From NCBI GenBank assembly GCA_037074615.1, contig CM073545.1, positions 13,348,001 through 13,412,000 on the forward strand: 64,000 nucleotides of DNA, given 5' to 3'. The position numbers and the translations under genes were made by a program. Positions 49,110-60,398 of the stretch are shown here, one piece after another. The notes below the pieces were generated by a model. That model saw only the letters and a program-made list of their open reading frames with translations. It made no database searches and was not told the origin of the DNA. Positions within the stretch are counted from its first letter, which is position 1. Each line of letters opens with the position of its first letter. This DNA is from Leucaena leucocephala (Eukaryota; Streptophyta; Magnoliopsida; Fabales; Fabaceae).

Positions 49110-49965
49110 GGGGATTAAACTTGTAATACAGTCACATTATTTTTTTTATAGCATCTATCAAAAAAGTTTCTATCTTCTTCAAGTATCCTATCATCATTAT
49201 CTTCTTGTTAATGATATTACCAATTCAGGAACAAAATATTTTTCAATTATAGCATTTCACCGCTATTAATATAAAAATTAATTAATTTTTTTATATAAAT
49301 TAAAAAAATTAAATAAATCAGTTAATTATTATTAAAACTAACCTGTCAAGATAAATTTATATTATATACTCTTTAATCAATCAAATTTAATTAATTAATA
49401 ATTATATTAATTATAATTAAATTATTTATTTAATATTATTAGTCTATCTAAAAAAATTAATTAACTCTTAATATTTTTGTTTAACTAATGCATATAGATG
49501 CTGGATTTTCCCATCAAGCTTTTAAATCTTCACAGTGATATTTGGAAAAATATTAACTAATATTCAAGCTTTTAACACAACATTTTAAGAGAAGAGTAGT
49601 CAAATAATTTCATTTTGTAAAGAAGTACCTTTGGTACTTTATTGTAATTTCAAAATGTTTTGATTTTGAATTATAATGAAATTGGATGTATTGTTTCAAC
49701 AATGTTATTCCACCTCGCCATTTCTCTTTGATGATGTGTTTAACTTTCTAGTATTACGTACACAAGGCACCAACCTTATGGCAAAAAGGAAGCAAATACT
49801 AAATTTATTTTAGTAAATTTCGGCTCGGGAAGGATTTGTTATTATTATAGGATATGTATAATGAGCTGCGTTTCTCTCGTTATTATTGTGTTGGCTATGG
49901 GTGTGCGGCCCTTATTATAAGGAATGATTGGGTGCTTTTGTGATAAAAAAAAATATTTTTCTGTT
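49110..49965. other. AT-rich intergenic region
   Basis: No gene seen. Positions 49260-49480 are TTAATTAA-rich and resemble other AT-rich MITE remnants in the window. Confidence 0.35.
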
Positions 49966-49966
49966 A

Positions 49967-50140
49967 TACTCTGTCGATACTAATTATAAGAGTTAGTTTA
50001 TTTTTTTAAATAAACTATAGAAATTAAATAAATTAATTAATTATGATTAAATCCAACTACTCAAAATAAAATTATATTATATACTTATCAATCTATCTAA
50101 ATTACTAAACTAACTATTATAACTAGGACCGGAGATAGTA
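49967..50140. mobile_element. Stowaway-like MITE
   Basis: About 174 bp with imperfect inverted ends: TACTCTGTCGATACTAATTA on the left and, reading inward from the right, TACTATCTCCGGTCCTAGTT. The CTCC(G)TCC-like ends and TA-flanked target resemble Stowaway (Tc1/mariner-derived) MITEs. The interior is AT-rich and non-coding. Confidence 0.6.
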
Positions 50141-50464
50141 GTAACTATTAATAGAAGGAATGTGGCAAATCAATATTTAAATTCTTGTTGGGAAAAATAA
50201 TCACATTTTGTATTTAACAGTATTTCAATTAAAATTAACTCTAATAGAATGATATATATATACATATTAGAACGTGTTAATATAAGATATATTTAACTAA
50301 TTTAATTAGATTAAAGAAGTTAATTAATAAAGTATATTTTTTTATAATATCATAATCATTTTTCTTAACTACCACATCCCTCTCTTATTTAATTATTGTT
50401 CAAGGGGTATCAATAAGGATAATTTAAAAAAATTAATAAATATAATAAATATATCTTATATTTA

Positions 50465-51540
50465 AAATTAGGATTAAGGGATAAGAATACCATGAACTTT
50501 TCTCAAATAAGCATCTAGCACCATAGTAAAATCTCATGTAAAAAATGCTTATAAAGATTAAAAAAGGGGTAAAAATACTAAAATCATTAAATGAATGTTG
50601 ACCACCATTCATTATGTATATGTTAACTAAAGATGGTGACATGGAGGCTAACATGCCATAAAAATAAGGGTTAAGATTAAAAAATACCTGTGAACTGTTC
50701 TAAAAAGTGTCTGGGGGCATAATCTAACATTTGATGTAAAACCACCCATGAACTCTCATAAATTGGGCAAAAATACCACTTACGTTAATCGATACAAACG
50801 ACCGTTACTTTTTAGTTTAGTGAGTCCCACACTTTTGTCTAATGTCCTCTAATACCATCTCATCTAGACAATATCTACTCATATTGCACAAACTCGTTAA
50901 TTTCCCCCCCTTGTCATGCTCTCTTTCATCACTTTAAATGATTATTTTATATAAAAAATAGAGAATTACTTGAGGTCCGGTAAAAGATATTTTATCACTA
51001 AAAAATTCAATAAAATCATCAAATAATTAAATAGTTCTAAAAAATTTAGGGTGATAATTTTAATTTGTGCAATTATCAAATTATCCTTATATACAAATTA
51101 AATGATAAGTTATTGGGCACGCAATAACAACTCATCTGGCACAAATGACAACTTGGGGCAGGTATTGATAACTTGATGGAGCCTAACTAACAATTAGGAA
51201 CATGTGATCATCCAAACATATGACATCCTACTCAAACTAGGAGAGTTTATATTTAGTTTTGCACCTAAAGCTGAATTATACTTTATAGTACCAGTTATAC
51301 TTTTGAGAACAGTTCATAGGTATTTTTGGATATTAACCCTTATTTTTATTACCATGTCAACCTCCATCTTACCATCTTTAGCTAACATATGTATAACTAA
51401 TTATTCACGTTGCCATAATTAATAGTGATAATATTTTTGCCCAATTTTTAATCTTTAAAAACGCTTTTGTACCTAAAGTTTTACTATAATGCTAGACGCA
51501 CATTTGATAATAGTTCATAGGTATTCTTTAACTTTAACTC
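50465..51540. mobile_element. Foldback element with ~290-bp inverted arms
   Basis: Left arm 50465-50760 and right arm 51250-51540 are long imperfect inverted repeats around a ~490-bp loop. Shared blocks, read inward, include AGAATACC(T)ATGAAC, CATCTAGCA, ATAGTAAAA, AAAGATTAAAAA, GCTAAAGATGGT and ATAAAAATAAGGGTTAA. Each arm itself contains two related ATACCTATGAACTGTTCT-type subrepeats. No ORF. A transcript would form a long hairpin. Confidence 0.8.
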
Positions 51541-51589
51541 TTAAAATTAACAAACCCTCTAATTAAATAATATATTAAAAATAAGAGGA

Positions 51590-51628
<39 letters not shown>
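51590..51628. repeat. (AC)n(TA)n microsatellite
   Basis: Compound dinucleotide repeat: a CA run followed directly by a TA run. Confidence 0.95.
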
Positions 51629-51986
51629 GTTTTTTAAATAACACGTCCACAACCTCCTTGGCCATGTCATTTGCTCGATTTTTTAACATTGACATATGTG
51701 TTTAGTTTTACCTAAGTTGAGGGAGGGGTCCGCATATCACTCCTTCTCTCTGATTTTCTCTGTTATATGTTCTCTTGTCCTATCTTTAATATACAATTAA
51801 GTTTGTAGTATAAATTATATCTTATCCTAAAACAGGAGGTAGTAGTTGATTTTAAAGTTTGTATTGCGCAAAGTATAAGATGATGAGAGTAGAGTTCAGT
51901 GGTGTTAACTTCACTAATGGACATTAACATCATTAAATATATTGGCATGGGTTGCTTACTTGTACTAATATTACTTTTATGTAAGA

Positions 51987-52505
51987 TTAAGGGTCTATTT
52001 GGATAAGAGTTTGAAAAATGATTTATGAAAAAAAAAAAGACTTTTGAACAATTTTAAAAAAAGGGCTTTTGGAGAAAAGTTTATGGAAAAAGGTGGTTCT
52101 AAATAAATAAGTGTTTGGATAGTTATTATCATAATGACTTTTGTAATTGAAAAATTACCAGAAGGTGTATGATTTTACTAAAAATATGAGAGAAGAAAGA
52201 GAGTGGAGAAGAGAGAAGAGTGAGGGTGGAGAGGAAATAGAAGTGAAGAGTGAGAGTAGAGAAGATAGAGGATACATGATAAAGAAGAGATGGGAGATTG
52301 CGTAAGAAAAAATAAGGGTAAAATAGTAATTAGATAGTCCATAAATTTTTTTACTGTTCTAAAAGCTAATCTTAATAGCTTATCTAAAACTTTAATTTTA
52401 AACTATAGTTTGGTCTAAAGGCCTTTTTAGACAAATATAATTATTTATTTTAAAATTTATCTAAATCAAAATTTAGATTAAAAACCCTTTTAAAAATACA
52501 ATAAT
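51987..52505 (+). repeat. Purine-tract MITE, copy 5
   Basis: Starts TTAAGGGTCTATTTGGATAAG, has its GA-rich tract at about 52185-52300, then AGTAATTAGATAGTCCATAA and ACTGTTCTAAAAGCTA. The 3' end is degraded. Confidence 0.72.
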
Positions 52506-52655
52506 TTAAAATAGACTTAATTTATATATTTTTTTTATTTACTCTAATTACCAAATATTGTCAACAAATGATCCCAATGACTTATTTTCTGAAGCATTGT
52601 ATCATCTATATAGCTACTAAATTTATGTTGACCTACTCAGCCAAACTCAAAAGAT

Positions 52656-52996
52656 TGAAGAAATCAGACTGTCGATATTTCGCCTCTCCAAAACTTAAGT
52701 CTCATCAAATGTGTGGTGTGTGGTGACGAAATCCTGTGCATAAGAAATGGACGGTGGACATTGCATCCCAAAACCATGGACAGAGATTCTATGCTCCCGC
52801 AAACAGAATCAGAGAGATGCTCTATTTCAAAATTAGCCATTTGATTGATCGACTTATCACTATAATGTCATGTCATGAAAAGCCAAGGCACGTTCCTTCC
52901 CTTCTCACCGGAAAGCACGTCTGCTTTCATGGCCCAGACATCATCCCATTTCACCACAATATTCCTTTTCACGCTATTTATATTTATTTTATTTTA
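52656..52996 (+). repeat. Dispersed duplicate segment, copy A
   Basis: About 340 bp that recur at 63670-64000 in the same orientation with moderate divergence. Shared blocks: ATTGAAGAAATC, GCATCCCAAAACCATGG, GAGAGATGCTC, GTCATGTCA and CAATATTCCTTTTCACGCTA. Its nature is unknown. It could be a duplicated promoter-type segment or part of a transposon. Confidence 0.75.
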
Positions 52997-53740
52997 TTAT
53001 TGTCACAAATCGTAGATTCTAGCAAATTATTAGGCCTCATTTTCTGATTATCTACTGGTCCAATTTTTTTAGGTGAAATTTAATCAAAGTGCATGAAAAG
53101 TTCAGTTGAGATGAATTTTAGCTGCTCATTAGGGCTATGATATACTTACAAATATAAAAAATACTTATAAAATATTAATAGATCATTCACTTATAAAATC
53201 TCTATATTGATAATAAGATTTGAACTTACATATAATTTGTGAGCTAACTTTTTTTAATGACTAGTCTAAAATTTAATATATGGAATTTGTTTTGGTTTGA
53301 AGAATGCATGATTTCTTTCATAATTTTAATTCTATTTTCTATAATTATTTTTAATAATTATAACTTTAAAATAAATAGATCAAGTAATATATAGCCATCT
53401 GTAATCAGTTTTTTATGTTACCTTCTTATTTTAGTTTTGATGAGCCTTTGAGACTTAACTCATAGAAGCCTTTTAATACAAAAAAAAAATCATATTGAGA
53501 TACAAATAGATTCATAACTTTAGGCACTAACAAATTTGGAACTTTTTTTAGCTAGTATGAATCTTATTTGACGAATTATCAGGAACTGAATGAAAATATT
53601 TCTTTTAATAAAAATTTAAATTTTAATTCATCACACACACATGTGAGGGACAATTTGATTTTGTTAGACTCAACCTTTTATTTAGTAAATTTTTTTTTAA
53701 AAAAATTAAGTTCACTTATAATTTAAAGACAAGGCGAATA

Positions 53741-54390
53741 CTCAACCTTTTTTTTGTTGTCCACCCAGTTTACCGGAGCTCTGCCCCGACTACATCCGGA
53801 TCCTCAACCTTTTTTTTTGTTGCCCACCCGGTTCACCGGAGCTTTGCCCCGACTATATCCTGATCCGACCCGCGTCGCGCACCTGGCTATGGTGGGTGAG
53901 TCTCCCAACGGGGATTTTCTGCGTACGCTAAGGCTCGAACTCGAGACCTCGCTTAAGCGATACCGGGCCGCTTACCACTCGAACCAACCCGGTTGGTGAT
54001 CCTCAACCTTTTTTTTTATTGCCCACCCGGTTCACCGGAGCTTTGCCCTGACTACATCCGGATCCGACCCGCGTCGCGCACCTGGCTATGGTGGGTGAGT
54101 CTCCCAACGGGGATTTTTTGCGTACGCCAAGGCTCGAACTCGAGACCTCGCTTAAGCGATACCGAGCTGCTTACCACTCGGACCAACCCCCGTTGGTAAT
54201 CCTCAACCTTTTTTTTTGTTGCCCACCCGGTTCACCGGAGCTTTGCCTCAACTATATCCGGATCCGACCCTCGTCGCGCACCTGACTATGGTGGGTGAGT
54301 CTCCCAATAGGGATTTTCTGCATTCACCAAGGCTTAAACTCAAGACCTCGCTTAAACGATACCGAGCCACTTACCACTCGGACCAATAAT
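53741..54390 (-). repeat. Tandem array of tRNA-headed SINEs
   Basis: Three full ~200-bp units start at 53802, 54001 and 54201; a truncated unit covers 53741-53801. Read on the minus strand, each begins with box-A-like TGGTCCGAGTGGTAAGC and box B GTTCGAGCC (54139-54131 in the middle unit). A GC-rich body with GTGCGCGACGCGGGTCGGAT follows, and the unit ends in an A-run followed by GGTTGAGG. GC content is far above the surroundings. The units are very similar, so they arose recently by repeated insertion into the tail or by tandem duplication. Confidence 0.88.
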
Positions 54391-54671
54391 CCTCAGCCTT
54401 TTGATTGGGGATATTAGTCACTCATCTTTAAAGAAGCCCATTTGGTGGAAACAAAAAGGAAGTAACTCAATGGGCTTCGTTTTATTCGTTGGCCCAACTG
54501 GATTGGGCTAGATTAGATTTAGAAAAAAAAGGTCCAAAGTATTAGCGAGTATTGGGTCAAGTGGAGAAATTAGAAGGCGTCACGTGTTAAAAATTACTAA
54601 TCATGTGTTGTTTGTAACAAAAAATTAAAAAAGTAAGCATGTGTTGTAACAAAAAAAAAATAGTATGAAAA

Positions 54672-54784
54672 AAATTCTTATTGAGAGACTCACCCACCAT
54701 AACAAGGTATGCAATACGGGTTAGATCCAAATGTAGTTAAGACAAAGCTTTGGTGAACCAGGTAGAAAAAAAGAAAAAGAAAAA
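54672..54784 (+). repeat. Degenerate SINE copy, opposite orientation
   Basis: Body-only relative of the 53741-54390 units in the other direction: GAGACTCACCCACCATA, then GATCC-AATGTAGT and AAGCTTTGGTGAACC, followed by an A-rich tail. Confidence 0.7.
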
Positions 54785-54825
54785 TTAGTAATCATGTGTT
54801 AAATTTTGGTCACATCCTTTTGCGT

Positions 54826-54830
<5 letters not shown>

Positions 54831-54861
<31 letters not shown>
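54831..54861. repeat. (TA)n microsatellite
   Basis: An uninterrupted TA dinucleotide run of about 30 bp. Confidence 0.95.
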
Positions 54862-54867
<6 letters not shown>

Positions 54868-55261
54868 GTATGAATGCATGTAGTCATGTAGAATATCCCG
54901 ATTTACATAAATGAATGGATCCAAATGTGCCGCACAAAATTAGAAATAGTAATAACGAAATATATGAAGGTCTTTGATGGATGTTCTTTTTATATATAAA
55001 AAGGTTGAAGTGAGTTGACTCCAAGGATTTATTAAGATAAGGATATGCCTCTAGCTCTTTAATAGATGTTAAATATGACAAAATTCAAGAGATATTTTTT
55101 TTATAAAATCACTAATTAAATTAAAATATTGTCATGAGTCTCGTATTAATTTGATTTCTTTTAAAAGATAGGCCTTCTAAGATTTTAAGTCCAGTAATTT
55201 TGACAGTTAACTTTTAGGCGAGTTGGCAGCTATTTATAGTTGATTTTATAAACCCATCGTC

Positions 55262-55515
55262 CGTGAATTTAACTGATAAAAGGGTGAAACATACGACTAT
55301 TTAGAGCATATTCAATCCTTGGAGAATATCATTTTATTGTGGTTCTAATCGTACTGCTTGGGGAGATATTCTAACTCCTAGGTGCCTAGATTTACGCCTG
55401 AGGGTAATAAACGACTCACTATGCTCGACATTTATATCATCCAGGAGGAAGGGAGACTTCGCCCTGTCCTTGAATCGTGGGTGAGCCCAACTCTTTTCCA
55501 AAAATTTTTATAAAA
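55262..55515 (+). repeat. SINE-like interspersed repeat, copy 3
   Basis: Third copy of the 1-245 / 16010-16262 family, with TTTAACTGATAAAAGGGTGA, TCTAACTCCTAGGTGCCTAG, GGAGACTTCGCCCTGTCC, GTGGGTGAGCCCAACT and an A-rich end. It is the most complete copy. Confidence 0.65.
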
Positions 55516-56317
55516 AAAAATAGTTAGTTTTATAAGAAAAAACATATTCTACAGAACACATAATACTTTTTTTTTTTAGAAAAAAATATTTGGAACCAAC
55601 TGTAGGGCAAGCGTCGCAGAAGATCAAACATTTTAAAATCAAAATCTTTTAGTTGTAGCGCTTTATTTTCATTTGAAAGTTTTTCTATATATACAAGTGC
55701 CACAAATCATGCGCTAATAAAGCTCATATTTATAGAAGGGTTTAATTTCCCCCGTATTTCATACGGATTTGGTTTCTATTTTTATTCACATTTCAATGCC
55801 GTATGGAAAAAGAAATTAAAATAATTGAATTACTTATGGTGGATATCTATCTATGCTGCGCCTGTGTCCATAATAAGTTTCCAAGTCAAGTAAAACGACG
55901 TGTGGAAAGTGACAATCTTTTTGCTATGCATGCATGGGTCCATTATTTGTAAAGTCGAGTCAAGTATAAATGCCTTCTCAATGTGACTGTAGTCCTATTT
56001 ATAAGAATTCATACATTCATAAGGTAGAGAGAAATATTTATTTTCCTATTTATAGTATATCATTAATATTTAGATGTTGGGCGTACTTTTAGAAAGAATG
56101 TACGAGTATTTTTGCGCATTTATCCTTTTTATTTTTTTAATAGCATGGACCTCACTAGAAAAAGTAACTCTGTTAAGGTAATCTGACTGTGATGATATTT
56201 TTGCTCTAATTTTAAAATTGTATGAGTACTTTTATACTTTTAAATAATTTATGATATTAAGCGCATTTTTATAAAAAATACATGTGTATTTTTACACTTT
56301 AACTCTTAATATTTTTA
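55516..56317. other. Intergenic region with a foldback-arm relative
   Basis: No gene. Around 56040-56317 there are diverged relatives of the foldback arms (GTACGAGTATTTTTGCGCATT; TTTTTACACTTTAACTCTTA). Confidence 0.4.
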
Positions 56318-56560
56318 TATAAATATATAATTTCATATTTATTTATTATGTACATTTTATACTTTTAAGATAAAACGTAAGAATATATTAAATATGAATA
56401 AAATTAAAAAATACTTAAATTTTAAAAGAGTTGTTGAGGTTTAATTTTTTATTTAGTTCTAATAAAATATATTGTAAACGAATTATAAATAGGATTAGGA
56501 TTGTATATATCGTATAGAAACTAAATAGTGTTAAAGTATTACCGATTATTAATATGCCTC
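56318..56560 (-). repeat. Orphan copy of the thaumatin pseudogene 3' flank
   Basis: This block matches 56912-57143 closely and in the same orientation (shared AAAAGAGTTGTTGAGGTTTA, TATTGTAAACGAATTATAAA, AGTGTTAAAGTATTACC). The second block runs into the 3' end of the thaumatin-like pseudogene. The orphan copy is probably what is left of another gene copy or of a local direct duplication. Confidence 0.75.
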
Positions 56561-57224
56561 TGACATAGAGCTAGTAAAACGGGTCCAACACGCCCCTTAA
56601 GCCTGTCAGTCTATTTTTTTTAATTTTAATATTATTATTTATTTTACTCAAATGTTACTTTAAATACCCCTATTATTGAATACTGGTAAAGATGATTATT
56701 TATTTATTAATATATGTTTATATATTATAATTGATTAATATTATGTTAATATTTATTTAGATTTATAATTATAAAATTTGAGATTTTTTTATAAAAAATA
56801 TGAATTTTTAAGAGTATAACATTAGTAATTTTTAATTATGTTAATATCATATTTTTTTAAAAATATTAAGAAAAAGTGGCGAGCTGACAGCCACTTTTTT
56901 TTTAAAATTATATAAATATATAATTTTATATTTATTTATTATTATGTAAATTTTATACTTTTAAGATAAAGCCTAAGAGAATATTAAATATAGATAAAAT
57001 TAAAAAATATTTAAATTTTAAAAGAGTTGTTGAGGTTTAATTTTTTTTTAAGTTCTAATAAAATATATTGTAAACGAATTATAAATAGGATTAGGACCGT
57101 ATATATGGGACAGAAACTAAACAGTGTTAAAGTATTACCTATTAATAAAATAACTTGAAAGATATGAATATTCCTTGGCACATATCGCTAAGACAAAAAA
57201 AACACGTTTTCGTCTTGTTCTGAA

Positions 57225-57902
57225 AATTTGCGCAAAAGACAACCTTATAGTTGGTTCCTCATGGGCAAGTATTAGGGCTTGTAAGATCATCTTTAGGATA
57301 ACATAAGCATCAGGGCACCTTTCTTTGAAGAATCTTGAATAACTAGTGGACCCACAATTCCCAGAACCACTGCAACAATATTGATCCGTTTTAAACACCG
57401 TGCAAGGGTTGTTACAATCACCTGAAACTCTTAGTACGTCTAAGCACTGTGTATTGATATCGACGGTGCACCGGACGCCACGGCGCTGGTTAGAGGTCGG
57501 AGTGAACTCCATGGGAACGTTGGAGCCATCAACAAGTGAGATATCAAAGAAGTCCAAGTTATTATATTGGTTTAGGGCAAATTCTGCAAGTGTGTTTTGG
57601 GGTGTCCCATGGCCTTGACATCCAAGGAGACCTCCACAATCACCAGTCTGGCACTGTGAATGACCCGACCCGATAAAGTTGCAATTGGTTCGACCTCATA
57701 TGCGACCTCCGGTAGTGCCGGCGGCTACATCAAGGCTCCATGTCTCGTTGGGGTTTAGTTGCCGGCCGCCACCGGGCACAGCTGCTGCCCACACGGTGTA
57801 AGGACATCTGTTCGTGACATCAAACCTAGCGCCATGGGTGAAGGTGAAGCTGATAGCAACAAGGAAGGAGAACACAAGGAAGCTCTTATTGATAAGAGCC
57901 AT
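57225..57902 (-). pseudogene. Thaumatin-like (PR5/osmotin) pseudogene
   Basis: Relative of secreted antifungal PR5 proteins, single exon as in many family members. It starts with a ~24-residue signal peptide (MALINKSFLVFSFLVAISF...), then FDVTNRCPYTVWAAAVPGGG, the thaumatin signature region GSGHSQCQTGDCGGLLGC, LAEFALNQYNNLDFFDISLVDG, and CNNPCTVFKTDQYCC...RFFKERCPDAY. It is broken in at least three places: a TGA at 57698-57696 where the family has Trp, a one-base frameshift near 57300-57305 after CPDAY, and a TGA at 57261-57259 in the shifted frame. The last ~25 residues are unrecognisable. Decay looks recent because the rest aligns well. Confidence 0.9.
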
Positions 57903-57938
57903 AGATTAGAAGAAAAGGCAAAAAACAACAATGGGGTG

Positions 57939-57941
<3 letters not shown>

Positions 57942-57991
<50 letters not shown>
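57942..57991. repeat. (TA)n microsatellite at the pseudogene promoter
   Basis: About 50 bp of TA repeat lying 40 bp upstream of the thaumatin-like ATG, where a TATA box would be expected. Confidence 0.95.
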
Positions 57992-57994
<3 letters not shown>

Positions 57995-58021
57995 TGGTGG
58001 CGTGCTTTGAAAATATTGACC

Positions 58022-58076
58022 GTTGATGTTATCAAGCGATAAGATAAAATATGAGTTAGTTTTTGTGATTCATTTG
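58022..58076 (-). promoter_or_regulatory. Conserved upstream block of the thaumatin pseudogene
   Basis: On the minus strand this reads GAATCACAAAAACTAACTCA and later GATAACATCA. The same order is found upstream of the thaumatin fragment at 61603-61658, so both copies share a common ancestral promoter. Confidence 0.6.
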
Positions 58077-58451
58077 AGGTGGCGTCGCCCTGCCTAACCC
58101 ACCTGCAGCAAGCTGGGTTAAATTTAGTTTATAAAAATTTATAATTTGATTTGAAAATTAGAAGAAAAAATAAAGGACAAATGGCGAGAAGGATATGATA
58201 AATGATAATCGATATAAAGTATATGTGTTTCCCAAACAAAAAAGAACTCTAATACTTAGATAAATCTAATAAGACTTTTAAACTAATTCTATATTATTTT
58301 TACCAATACAATTTTTAACTGTTTACCCTTAATTTTCCGAAGAGGAGGTGGCTCAATAGTTATAAAAGTTTTTGGTATCTTGGAATCAAATCCCACCTTA
58401 ACCAACTATTCCATAAAAAATATCAGGCTAGCTGAGGTGACTTTTTCTTGT

Positions 58452-60398
58452 GGAAAAATTATCGTGTAGTCCCATGCATGACAAATAAGTACTAAAAATT
58501 CCTAGGAAATAATCAAATAATTAAGAAGTCCCAAGGGACCTGAGTGTGAGAGATTGGATTATGCAATTACTGAATTACCCTTAATGATTTGAAAAAAAAT
58601 TTGAAGCATTAGGGCATTTCTCGCTTCTGAAAAAACATCAGCCCTCACTCTCTCGCCTCTGCTCCCTCAGCCCCTCACTCTCTGCTCCACCGTATTCGAC
58701 TCTCACCGATCATTCACAATAGGCATGGATCTTTTTTTCTCTTCGCCAGTGTTCAGTCGCCGCTCTCCTCATCACCATTGAAGAAGGTAAACCTCTATAA
58801 TTTTGGGCTGTTATAATTGTCAGTTGAAAAGCTTTGGACTTTGATACTAATTGCTCAAGTTTGTGGGTTTGATTTGAGTTTCATATTTGATTTTCACTGA
58901 CAAAGCTTTGGGTTACGTATTGTCACTAACAAGTTATGAAGCCCTAGGTTACAAGAATTGTACGACACAGTAACAAGTACATAAAAACATTGGTAATGTG
59001 ATGAAAGTGGTTATTTTGGCAGGTGAAGAAGATGGCAAAGAATTATCAAAACAGAAAGACGGATAGAAGAGCTAAAACTTGTCTGCTTACTCGTTGTTCA
59101 CTGGAGAATTTTACAAGAAGAACAAGGAGAAAAGATAGATAAACAACTTACATTGTATCTAGGAATGATCTTATTTGTATAGGCACTGGTTATTGACAAT
59201 GATATAGTTTTTTCTTTTTGTTAACGACTTGGTTAGAGTGGTTATTAATGTGTTGGCATTGGCAAATTAAATGAAATATATCAAATTCTTATCAGCACAG
59301 AATTGACACTAACAAAATTGTCATTCCAAAATATCATTGCCCATTCCCAAAAGATATAGAATGGTGTAAATGCCAGAGGAAAATTCCAAATTAAACTTCG
59401 ATCATTCAAATCTAATGTAGATTACAAGAGTAAATAAGCATGTTGTTACAAATAAAACCACTTAAATACTGAAATACAAGAGAACTGATTAAGGTAAATC
59501 CTTATGATACACAAGATCCGGCTTGGTTATTGATAAAATGAATAGATATGTCATTTTTTGAAATTGCGGTTACAATCTCAACTCCACAGCAACTTTTGTA
59601 ATCCCAAGTAGATCTACAAGTGTAATATTTGATGAATGAAGAAGGTGAAATTCCATGTGAAAATAACTTCTTCAATTGGATGTACGATGTTAGGCAATTA
59701 AGAAAATAATCAAGTCAATCAAGTATCAAGTACTAAGATAATGCTACCTAATGATTGCATTCATATTTCATAGATCCAATTTGTGACATGCAAACAATCT
59801 AAATCATGAAACACTTTCCAACAAGAATCAAGAATGCATATCTTTAACATGATGGGTATTATTAATCGTATAAAATAAACTTGTTCCATTACATGATAAA
59901 ATGTTAGATGCCATAAATTAATGAAATCAACTATTCGCTAGATATCCATGAACACGCAAAGATATGGATAAGAGCCCAATTTTACCTCAGCGTAGCTTGG
60001 CCAGGAAAAGACAGAGCTTTCCTACTAATATTCTCTCAATCTAGGGGTTTATCTCCCTACTCAACAATCCATCTTCATTAACAAAAAAGTTACAACATTA
60101 GATCCTCAATAACTTCTTCAGCACTTTCCTAGCAGAAAACTAGCAGATTACCAATCAGATCCAAAAATGTTCATCGTACTAGGCCGTCTAGTTCTCTTTT
60201 TCCGATGGCGCCGGTGAAAAGAGGCCGGGTGAGATAATTTTTCAAATCCCTTTCCGTGTATATTAGCAGGGGTAAAGACGTCTTCTTACAATTTAAATCT
60301 CTCCCACTCAAGTCCCTCAGGACTTCTTAGTTGTTTGATGATTTTCTGAGACCTTTCAGTATTTATTTGTCTTGCATGGATTCTATAGTAATTTCCCC
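58452..60398. mobile_element. Long-TIR, MULE-like non-autonomous element
   Basis: About 1.95 kb bounded by imperfect inverted repeats of at least 120 bp. Shared blocks, read inward from both ends: GGAAAAATTA/GGGAAATTA, CATGCA-GACAAATAA-TACT, TAAGAAGTCC, AGGGAC-TGAGTG-GAGAGATT, then TTACCC and GATTTGAAAAA. Long TIRs are typical of Mutator-like elements. A 9-bp duplication (TTCTTGTGG / TTCTTTTGG) is plausible but has one mismatch. No transposase. The interior has GC-richer, exon-like patches near 58640-58790 and 60195-60235. Confidence 0.75.

Noticed and set aside
53754..54285. Three similar short ORFs with repeated NGDFLRT-like peptides
   Set aside because: They are translations of the tandem SINE units read antisense, not a repeat protein.
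51590..57991. Regular short repeats considered as CRISPR-like arrays
   Set aside because: They are AC/TA microsatellites and 200-bp SINE units in a plant nuclear genome; no spacer-repeat pattern.
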